In this document: positions 1-5,004 of the stretch, one piece after another
Layout: every line of letters begins with the position of its first letter
How positions within the stretch are numbered: the stretch's first letter is position 1
Assembly: GCA_944359595.1 (NCBI GenBank)
Contig: CALVSV010000094.1
Coordinates: 1-6,373, forward strand
Reading direction: 5' to 3'
From: an uncultured Bacilli bacterium
GTDB taxonomy: Bacteria; Bacillota_I; Bacilli_A; RF39; UBA660
Length of the DNA: 6,373 bases
Made by a program: the position numbers and the translations under genes
Notes under the pieces: generated by a model
What the model was told of the DNA's origin: nothing
Seen by the model: only the letters and a program-made list of their open reading frames with translations
The model's database searches: none

Positions 1-1
1 A

Positions 2-490
2 TTAATAGAGAAAAAAACAAGTTTAAATAATGAATTATTAAAAGAACCAATATTTTATACGTTAACAGATAGAAATAATTATATTACTTTAAATGTTGAT
101 AATAAATTAAAAAGATACTCCTTAGAAATAAATAAAATTGATTCAAAGACCAATGAAATTATCCCTAATACAGAATTTGAATTATACTTAGAAGACGGAA
201 CTTTAATATATAGAGGTAAAACAGATGATTGTGGTAAAATTGTTTTAGACGATTTGTTTATAGGAAAATATTATATCAAAGAAGTAAAGGCAGGTGTTGG
301 ATATAAATTATCAGATAATCCTATACATTTCGAAATAACTAATGATACAAGTGAAACAGTTCGTATTACTGTTACAAATGAACTTATTGAAAATGTTCCA
401 TATACCTCTAAAAATGATTATAGTTGTAGTGTTTTTACTTCAGTTTTTATAGTTTCATTAGGATATTATGTATTTAAAATTAAAAAATAA
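2..490 (+). CDS. C-terminal fragment of a CnaB/SpaA-type cell-wall-anchored surface protein
   Basis: The reading frame is open from the window edge, so the N-terminus is missing; 162 residues are visible. Residues about 15-37 look like the last strands of one prealbumin-like (CnaB) domain. A full second domain covers about 38-128, with the usual pattern: a first strand with Lys45 (EINKID), a central Glu94 (YIKEVKAGVGY) and a last strand ending in Asn126 (ITVTNEL). In the CnaB family such a Lys-Asn pair with a Glu forms an internal isopeptide bond, so one is predicted here. The end is a sorting signal: VPYTS (132-136) in place of LPXTG, a hydrophobic stretch (about 143-158) and a basic tail (KIKK). 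The protein is therefore probably cut by a sortase and attached to peptidoglycan or to another subunit. The sortase gene overlaps its 3' end. It could be an adhesin or a pilus subunit; no pilin motif is visible in the fragment. Confidence 0.85.
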   Translation, partial: LIEKKTSLNNELLKEPIFYTLTDRNNYITLNVDNKLKRYSLEINKIDSKTNEIIPNTEFELYLEDGTLIYRGKTDDCGKIVLDDLFIGKYYIKEVKAGVGYKLSDNPIHFEITNDTSETVRITVTNELIENVPYTSKNDYSCSVFTSVFIVSLGYYVFKIKK

Positions 491-1079
491 GTATAAAGAA
501 ATTATTTTATTAATTTTAATATTTACTAGTATGTGTTTTATATTTAAATATTTATATAATAATTATAATTTGAATATTACTGAAAAGAAAAGAATCGAAA
601 CATATTTAAATAATAATAAATATGATTCAATTAATAAAATTAATGTTAATAATAAAGAAGATGTAGATAGTAAATATAAATTATTAATAGAAATACCTAA
701 AATAGAATTATTTAAGGGAGTATATGATTATAAATCTAAATATAATAATGTAGATAAAAATATTTATTTGTTAAAAGAATCAAGCATGCCAGATATTAAC
801 AATAGTAATTTGATTTTAGCTTCTCATTCAGGAAATAGTACGACATCTCATTTCAAAAATTTAAATAAGTTAAATTTTGATGACGAAATATATATTTATT
901 ATAATGGATATAAATATATATATAAAATTAATGATATATATAAACATGAAAAAAGTGGTGAAATATATATAAATAGAAACATTAATTATAATACGTTAAC
1001 ATTGATAACATGCGATAAAACAGATAAAACAAAACAATTAGTATATATTGCTTATCTTTTTAAACACTCTAAATATTAA
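468..1079 (+). CDS. Sortase family transpeptidase, membrane-anchored
   Basis: This 203-residue protein has one N-terminal membrane segment (about 11-29), a linker, and a sortase domain (about 68-203). Sortases cut surface proteins at an LPXTG-like signal and join them to the cell wall or to pilin subunits. The catalytic His120 lies in LASHSGN and the catalytic Cys182 in TLITC. The third family residue, an Arg usually 7-9 positions after the Cys on the next strand, is not seen: the aligned stretch is KTKQLVYIAYL, with Gln190 about where the Arg is expected. The start at 468 overlaps the surface-protein gene by 23 bp. A weak TAGGA lies at 459-463, four bases upstream, so translation is probably coupled. 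The substrate is most likely the neighbour with the VPYTS signal. No class C lid motif is evident, and I do not assign a class. Confidence 0.9.
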   Translation: MYLKLKNKYKEIILLILIFTSMCFIFKYLYNNYNLNITEKKRIETYLNNNKYDSINKINVNNKEDVDSKYKLLIEIPKIELFKGVYDYKSKYNNVDKNIYLLKESSMPDINNSNLILASHSGNSTTSHFKNLNKLNFDDEIYIYYNGYKYIYKINDIYKHEKSGEIYINRNINYNTLTLITCDKTDKTKQLVYIAYLFKHSKY

Positions 1080-1110
1080 AAGGAATCTAATTAACAGATT
1101 CCTTTTCTTT
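1078..1110. terminator. Bidirectional hairpin terminator between sortase gene and tyrS
   Basis: A perfect 11-bp stem (1078-1088 with 1096-1106) encloses a 7-base loop. On the + strand it runs into TTTTCTTT. On the - strand the second arm ends in TTTT followed by an AT-rich run. The two genes converge here, and the tyrS stop codon (1087-1089) lies in the stem, so one hairpin can end both transcripts. Confidence 0.8.
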
Positions 1111-2328
1111 AATACCTAAATATTTATTTTTTTTGCCCTTCCCTATTATAATATATTTATTATATAGTAGATCATTATCCTTAATATTATATTCAAGATC
1201 AGTTATTTTATTATTGTTTATACTTATTGCGTTACCTAACACAAATTCTCTTGCTTCTCTTTTGCTATTAGTTATCTTATTGTCTACTAATAAATCTATT
1301 ATATTAATGTTAGATTTTAAGTTGAAATTTTTAATATTTTTAAATGCTATTTCTATTTCGTCTTCACTTAAATTATTATAATTACCATTAAACAATGCAT
1401 CTGTTATTTTAATTGCTTTTTCGTATTCGTCTTTACCATGTAAATCAGTAATAATTTCTTTTGCTAAAGTTTTTTGCGCATATCTTTTTTCTGGACATTC
1501 GTTGTGTTTTTCTATTATATCTAAAATTTCATCCTTATTTAAAAAGGTAAATCTTTTTAAATAATCTTCCATCATTACATCTTCTAAATTTATTAAATAT
1601 TGATATAATTCATAGCTAGATGTTTTATCTTTATCAAGCCATATAGCGTTACCTTCACTTTTTCCAATTTTTTTACCATGACTATCAACAGTAAGAGGCA
1701 TAGAAAATGCATATACAGTATCACCACATAATTTTCTTACGAGTTCAATACCTGTTGTAATATTTCCCCATTGGTCAGAACCACCAATTTGTAAATCTAC
1801 ACCATATTTTTCATGTAAATATTTGAAATCTACACCTTGTATCAACATATAAGAAAATTCTGCATAACTTATTCCTATTTCTAATTGTCTTTTTACTAAG
1901 TCTTTATTAATCATATAATTTACATTAATGTATTTTCCATAATCACGTAAAAAATCAATATATTTATAATCTTTAAACCAATCATAGTTATTAATTGTTT
2001 TAATTCCAAATACATTTTCAACTTGTTTACTTAATTTTTTATAATTACTCATAATAGTATCATAATCAGCTTTTTCTCTTTCGCCAGTACCTCTTGGATC
2101 ACCAATAAGACCAGTCGCAGCGCCCACTAATAAAATCGGTTTGTGCCCACTCTTTTGTAATCTTTTAGCTGTTAAAAATGTTGCATAGTGTCCAATATGC
2201 AAGCTATCTGCAGTTGGATCTGTACCTAAATAAAAAGTTAAGCTCTCATTATTTAATTTATCAATTAATTCCTCGCTACTAATATCTTTGATTAATCCTC
2301 GCCATACTAATTCATCGTATAATTTCAT
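1087..2328 (-). CDS. tyrS: Tyrosyl-tRNA synthetase
   Basis: Class I aminoacyl-tRNA synthetase that charges tRNA-Tyr with tyrosine in the cytoplasm. The chosen start gives 413 residues, close to the usual bacterial TyrRS length. The ATP-binding HIGH motif is at 44-47 and the KMSKS-type loop reads KIGKS (220-224, followed by EGNAIWLD). The tyrosine pocket is visible in YMLIQGVDF (Tyr160, Gln164, Asp167) and GGSDQWGNI (182-190). An S4-type RNA-binding domain closes the protein (about 342-405). A start 21 bases further upstream (2349) is open, but AGAAGGG at 2334-2340, five bases before the ATG at 2328, places initiation there; the extra residues would be translated from the ribosome binding site. 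The gene stands alone behind a T-box leader and ends in a shared terminator. No key residue is missing. Confidence 0.97.
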   Translation of the reverse strand: MKLYDELVWRGLIKDISSEELIDKLNNESLTFYLGTDPTADSLHIGHYATFLTAKRLQKSGHKPILLVGAATGLIGDPRGTGEREKADYDTIMSNYKKLSKQVENVFGIKTINNYDWFKDYKYIDFLRDYGKYINVNYMINKDLVKRQLEIGISYAEFSYMLIQGVDFKYLHEKYGVDLQIGGSDQWGNITTGIELVRKLCGDTVYAFSMPLTVDSHGKKIGKSEGNAIWLDKDKTSSYELYQYLINLEDVMMEDYLKRFTFLNKDEILDIIEKHNECPEKRYAQKTLAKEIITDLHGKDEYEKAIKITDALFNGNYNNLSEDEIEIAFKNIKNFNLKSNINIIDLLVDNKITNSKREAREFVLGNAISINNNKITDLEYNIKDNDLLYNKYIIIGKGKKNKYLGIKEKESVN

Positions 2329-2350
2329 AAAAACCCTTCTTTCTAACATA

Positions 2351-2540
2351 AAAGCATAGTAATTAATAAAGACGAAATGATCCGCGGTACCACTTTATTT
2401 CATATTACTATGCTCTTTTATTTATAACGGAATTATCCGATTTTAGCTCAAAACTTGTATTTCAAAATTTAAATTGTACTAGTTTTCACCCAACACTAGC
2501 TCTCTTATAATCAATATTAAATTTCTAATTAATGTTTGTC
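2351..2540 (-). promoter_or_regulatory. T-box leader (tyrosine, UAC specifier) of tyrS
   Basis: Reading the - strand, the leader contains the T-box core AAAGUGGUACCGCGG (about 2380-2394). UGGUACC would form the bulge that binds the acceptor end of uncharged tRNA. The antiterminator arms are visible: AAAG pairs with CUUU and GCG with CGU across the bulge. Further 5' lies the Stem I distal part, AGAGAGC then CUAGU...GGUGAAA...ACUAG (about 2478-2505), a typical T-box arrangement. A UAC codon followed by A (2457-2459) sits where the specifier is expected and encodes Tyr, matching the gene. A CGGA/UCCG hairpin (about 2429-2440) may be Stem III. Uncharged tRNA-Tyr should switch tyrS on. The arms flanking the T-box (about 2353-2366 and 2405-2418, 14 bp with one G-U) pair with each other and are followed by UUUU; this is the only terminator-like helix seen. 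Confidence 0.93.
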
Positions 2541-2572
2541 ATAACTAAATTTATATATATATAATATATGAA

Positions 2573-2601
2573 TTTTTATTTTTTTTCTATAGTTTTGTTA
2601 A
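2573..2601 (-). promoter_or_regulatory. Candidate promoter for tyrS leader
   Basis: On the - strand TTAACA (2596-2601) is followed after 17 bases by TAAAAA (2573-2578). This would start transcription near 2566, just ahead of the T-box Stem I. The region is so AT-rich that other -10 boxes (TATATT or TATAAA nearer 2550) are about as likely. Confidence 0.25.
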
Positions 2602-2604
2602 AAT

Positions 2605-3315
2605 TTATAATATTTTCTTTAATATTTTTAAACTTTTCTCAGAATTTGATTCATAATATAAAAACATTTTATTACTCATAGTAAGTTTATAATCAGAAAG
2701 TATAGAACATATAACATTATATAATTCTATTTTATATAATTTTTCTAATTCTGTATGTAAACTTGGGTATTTCTTATATAAATTATTCAATTCATATGAA
2801 TTAAAATTTATATCAAAAAATATGTTGCTATAGTTATTAGTATTAAAAAATGAATGACCAAAATCATATACTGGTGATAACGAAATGTATTTATCTTTAT
2901 CATATTTATATGTTAAGTTACTGCAATTATCTCTATCCTTTTGTCTCATATATATATCAATCGCAAATAGTTTCATATGACTTTCTATTATTTTATTTAT
3001 ATTATCATCATTTATACATTTATTTAATAATTCATCAAAATTATTAAAATTAGGATACTCATAAATATAACCTTTTTTTCTAAATGATTCAGTTGCTAAA
3101 TATAAAATATTATTTTTAAAAGCTAATTCATTATGTACACAATCAAGATCTAAATATCTACATAAATATTCTCCTATTAATTCATTAAAGTTAAAGGCTT
3201 TATAATAATATATTTTATTATTATAAGTTATGGTATTAAAGAATGTATTATGCGTACATATATCATCCTCATATATATTTCCTAAAACTTTTGTTTGATT
3301 GGTAACTGTTATCAT
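2605..3315 (-). CDS. Small HipA-like protein kinase-fold protein, orphan
   Basis: This 236-residue protein is recognised by HipA/CtkA-type kinase motifs. A strand with Lys39 (IYYYKAF) is the likely ATP-binding Lys and is followed by a helix with Glu45/Glu49 (NELIGEYLCRYLDL). The catalytic loop is KDRDNCSNL, with Asp127 and Asn130 or Asn133. The metal-binding motif is YDFGHSF, with Asp151. In HipA-type Ser/Thr kinases these residues bind ATP and metal; known HipA targets are translation factors. At 236 residues it is much shorter than full HipA (about 440) and lacks the HipA N-terminal subdomain. No helix-turn-helix antitoxin (HipB) or HipS-like partner gene adjoins it. The ATG at 3315 is supported by TGAGGCG (3321-3327) and a near-consensus promoter upstream. 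The substrate and biological role are unknown. It could act in a regulatory or sporulation-linked step rather than as a toxin; that is inference. Confidence 0.7.
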   Translation of the reverse strand: MITVTNQTKVLGNIYEDDICTHNTFFNTITYNNKIYYYKAFNFNELIGEYLCRYLDLDCVHNELAFKNNILYLATESFRKKGYIYEYPNFNNFDELLNKCINDDNINKIIESHMKLFAIDIYMRQKDRDNCSNLTYKYDKDKYISLSPVYDFGHSFFNTNNYSNIFFDINFNSYELNNLYKKYPSLHTELEKLYKIELYNVICSILSDYKLTMSNKMFLYYESNSEKSLKILKKIL

Positions 3316-3336
3316 AATATCGCCTCAATAACAAAT

Positions 3337-3365
3337 ATTTTAATATTAATTTATGTATTTGTCAA
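3337..3365 (-). promoter_or_regulatory. Sigma-A-type promoter of the HipA-like kinase gene
   Basis: On the - strand a perfect -35 box TTGACA (3360-3365) is separated by exactly 17 bases from TAAAAT (3337-3342). Transcription should begin near 3330, leaving an untranslated leader of about 14 bases that contains the ribosome binding site (3321-3327). It is the best promoter in the window and suggests steady vegetative expression. Confidence 0.75.
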
Positions 3366-3402
3366 CAAAATAACTACACATATAAATAAATATACAATAT
3401 TA

Positions 3403-3408
3403 TATAAT
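3403..3408 (+). promoter_or_regulatory. Candidate -10 box for the small membrane protein gene
   Basis: A consensus TATAAT lies 20 bases before the ATG at 3429. Transcription from it would start near 3415, just before the AGGTGA ribosome binding site (3419-3424). No convincing -35 box is seen at 16-18 bases, so an activator or another sigma factor may be involved, or the match may be chance in AT-rich DNA. Confidence 0.35.
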
Positions 3409-3428
3409 AAGCATAAGTAGGTGAAATA

Positions 3429-3608
3429 ATGTGGAATAATAGATGGTTTTGTAGAGGTGGTATATTTTGGCCTTTTGCTATAATAATACTAGGTATTATA
3501 ATAATATATCATGCTATACTATTAATAATTATTAATTTTTCGTTTTATACTATAATGTTACTTATAGAACTATTTTTATTATTGTTTTTCTTTACTCGTG
3601 TATTATAA
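3429..3608 (+). CDS. Small hydrophobic membrane protein, 59 residues, unknown function
   Basis: The frame runs from ATG (3429-3431) to TAA (3606-3608) and encodes 59 residues. The N-terminus is short and polar with three Trp and one Cys (MWNNRWFCRGGIFWPF). Two hydrophobic segments follow, about 12-36 and 38-55, and the end is short and basic (TRVL). It should sit in the membrane with two passes or a hairpin. The FWPF-hydrophobic-Gly start resembles small membrane proteins with an FWP-type first segment, but I do not recognise a family. A good ribosome binding site (AGGTGA, 3419-3424) lies four bases before the start, a -10-like box lies upstream and a hairpin terminator directly follows the stop, which together argue for a real gene. 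It is divergent from the HipA-like kinase, with 113 bases between the two start codons. Confidence 0.65.
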   Translation: MWNNRWFCRGGIFWPFAIIILGIIIIYHAILLIIINFSFYTIMLLIELFLLLFFFTRVL

Positions 3609-3636
3609 AAGCACTACAAGTTTTATGTAGTGCTTT
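3608..3636. terminator. Bidirectional hairpin terminator
   Basis: A perfect 11-bp stem (3608-3618 with 3626-3636) has a 7-base loop and starts at the last base of the small membrane gene's stop codon. The + strand tail is short (TTTAT). The - strand reads CTTTTATAAT after the stem, so it can also end the convergent coat-protein transcript, whose stop (3635-3637) touches the hairpin. Confidence 0.75.
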
Positions 3637-3952
3637 ATCCATTTAAACTAGTTAATTCTTGGGTTAGTGATTGATACTTGTTATTTATTTTTTCTGTTTC
3701 AGCTTTTTCTAAACAATACCATCCATTTCTAAACATAAGCTCATACACTTCCCTTTGCGATTTTGAATATTCATCAAATATTTTCTTATATTCATTGTAT
3801 AACTTTTCATTACTAGCTTCTGTTAGAGCTACTGCATAATTTTTACACATTTCTTTTAAACAAGAAAGAATTGAATTCATATAATCTTTATCATTAAAAT
3901 TTTTACCATTGCTAACTTCAACTTTAGGATTACATATTTGATTGTTGTTCAT
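3635..3952 (-). CDS. Spore coat protein, CotF-like
   Basis: A 105-residue protein matching the Coat F family pattern. After a short polar head (1-20), a largely helical domain (about 21-100) carries the features I associate with the family: DKDYMNSILSCLKEM, then YAVALTEASNEKLYNEY (39-55), and the C-terminal GWY signature (NGWYCLEKA, 76-84). Family members are deposited in the coat of endospores; their exact role is poorly known. The start at 3952 follows GGGGG (3961-3965) at eight bases. It overlaps the end of the upstream coat-like gene by 23 bases, so the two are probably translated together as partners. The presence of such genes suggests a spore-forming organism or a close relative, though CotF-like proteins alone do not prove sporulation. 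Confidence 0.8.
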   Translation of the reverse strand: MNNNQICNPKVEVSNGKNFNDKDYMNSILSCLKEMCKNYAVALTEASNEKLYNEYKKIFDEYSKSQREVYELMFRNGWYCLEKAETEKINNKYQSLTQELTSLNG

Positions 3953-4175
3953 TATCTATACCCCCATTAATAATATTTAAAATATTTGTTAAATTATTAT
4001 AAAATATATCAGCTATATTTTTACATTTTTCTTTTAATTCATTATCACTAATATTATTGCTTGCATTATATGCATTTTTATATGCGCTATAATTCCAATT
4101 AAACATATCTGATAAATAATCTAAATCTTTACAACTAATAATATTTGGTATTTTTTCATAATAATTATTTTCCAT
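3930..4175 (-). CDS. Small CotF-associated protein, probable coat partner
   Basis: An 81-residue, mostly helical polar protein. The conserved-looking core (IISCKDLDYLSDMFNWNYSA, 12-31) starts with a short DLDYLSDMFNW segment, followed by a helix with Asn and Ala (AYKNAYNASNNISDNELKEK) and a further helix to about 70. This resembles the short partner genes often found directly before CotF-type genes, and its helical pattern may be related to the CotF domain. I chose the ATG at 4175 because GGAGG (4184-4188) lies eight bases upstream. A GTG at 4190 is also open, but the ribosome binding site would then lie inside the gene. It overlaps the downstream coat gene by 23 bases. I see no catalytic motif; the role is inferred from context. 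Confidence 0.7.
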   Translation of the reverse strand: MENNYYEKIPNIISCKDLDYLSDMFNWNYSAYKNAYNASNNISDNELKEKCKNIADIFYNNLTNILNIINGGIDNEQQSNM

Positions 4176-4223
4176 ATATCTTGCCTCCACTTATATATTG
4201 TTATAATTAATTTGAATTTATAC

Positions 4224-4260
4224 AAAAAAAGAATATTTTATAATTTTTTAAAATATTCTT
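4224..4260 (-). terminator. Rho-independent terminator of the flavin reductase-rubredoxin gene
   Basis: On the - strand a 12-bp AT-rich stem (4249-4260 with 4229-4240, loop of 8) is followed by a run of T (4224-4230 on the complement; its first two bases are also the last pairs of the stem). The gene's stop codon (4238-4240) lies in the second arm. This separates it from the coat genes downstream, which therefore need their own promoter in 4176-4223; none is clear there. Confidence 0.75.
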
Positions 4261-4870
4261 TCCCCTTACCACATATAGGGCATTTAAAATCTTCTGGTAA
4301 CTCATCAAGATCTGTTTCATATTTATATCCACATACAGTGCAGACAAAAGTATTTTTATTCTGAACTTTTGTTATTTCTTCTTCCATATATGTAGGAGCA
4401 TTCTTAGGAGTTTTACCCTTCAATTCATTATGATAATATGCATATGTCATAGGTGTTTCATCATTATTTTTTTTACAATCGCTTATTTTACCTAAAAATA
4501 TTGTATGTGTTTCAGTCTCCATTTTATCAGTAACATCACAAATAATATATCCTATACTATTAATAATAATTGGGACATCATTAATTATTTCATAATCAAT
4601 ATCTTTAAATTTATCTATATCTTTGCTTGAATTATAGCCAAACATTCCAATAATTGATAAATCAGCATTTTTAGATAAAATAGATACTGCAAATTTATTT
4701 GATTTTGTTATAAAACTATTAGTATAATTATCATGATTAACGCTTATAGCTATTTTATCAGAAGTAATTTGCATTATACTATTACAAATACATCCTACAT
4801 TTTTATTATCTTTTTTTGTTGTAACAACATATACCCCATATGATAAATCTCTTAATATTTCTCTATCCAT
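4238..4870 (-). CDS. Flavin reductase-rubredoxin fusion (high molecular weight rubredoxin type)
   Basis: 210 residues in two parts. Residues 1-155 form a flavin reductase-like (FMN-binding split barrel) domain, with the typical start LRDLSYGVYVVTTKKD, the NSIMQIT segment and ISVNHDNYTNSFI. After a linker, residues 174-210 form a rubredoxin domain with four Cys iron ligands: Cys177, Cys180 (CTVCGY), Cys197 and Cys200 (CPICGKGK). The spacing between the two Cys pairs is 16 residues, shorter than in free rubredoxin and seen in similar fusions. Such proteins pass electrons from NAD(P)H through flavin to iron, and in anaerobes supply flavodiiron proteins or rubrerythrins that remove oxygen, NO or peroxide; neither partner is in the window. 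GGAGG (4878-4882), seven bases upstream, fixes the start. The gene is monocistronic. The electron partners are inferred from the family. Confidence 0.93.
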   Translation of the reverse strand: MDREILRDLSYGVYVVTTKKDNKNVGCICNSIMQITSDKIAISVNHDNYTNSFITKSNKFAVSILSKNADLSIIGMFGYNSSKDIDKFKDIDYEIINDVPIIINSIGYIICDVTDKMETETHTIFLGKISDCKKNNDETPMTYAYYHNELKGKTPKNAPTYMEEEITKVQNKNTFVCTVCGYKYETDLDELPEDFKCPICGKGKEYFKKL

Positions 4871-4914
4871 TATAACGCCTCCAAATCCTTATATTTACTC
4901 TTTTATCTATATTA

Positions 4915-4943
4915 ATTATATATAATTTTTTGTTGTTTGGAAA
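4915..4943 (-). promoter_or_regulatory. Candidate promoter of the flavin reductase-rubredoxin gene
   Basis: On the - strand TTTCCA (4938-4943) is followed after exactly 17 bases by consensus TATAAT (4915-4920). The -35 box matches consensus at four of six bases. The leader would be about 38 bases and includes the GGAGG site at 4878-4882. Confidence 0.45.
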
Positions 4944-5004
4944 TAGTTTTTAATAAAAATATTAAATAATGACAATGCATAAAATTATATAGGAGATGAT
5001 GATC

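Noticed and set aside
1133..1381. 82-residue frame on the + strand
   Set aside because: It lies wholly opposite tyrS, has no ribosome binding site and is a low-complexity Leu/Ile/Ser product of the antisense strand.
2328..2349. Seven-residue N-terminal extension of TyrRS from the upstream ATG at 2349
   Set aside because: It would be encoded by the ribosome binding site itself; the ATG at 2328 has ideal spacing and gives the normal family N-terminus.
2850..3047. 65-residue Tyr/His-rich frame on the + strand
   Set aside because: It lies inside the HipA-like kinase gene on the opposite strand, and its composition is that of an antisense shadow.
3359..3370. TTGTCAACAAAA as an operator palindrome
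   Set aside because: The symmetry is weak and is explained by the -35 box of the kinase promoter on the other strand.
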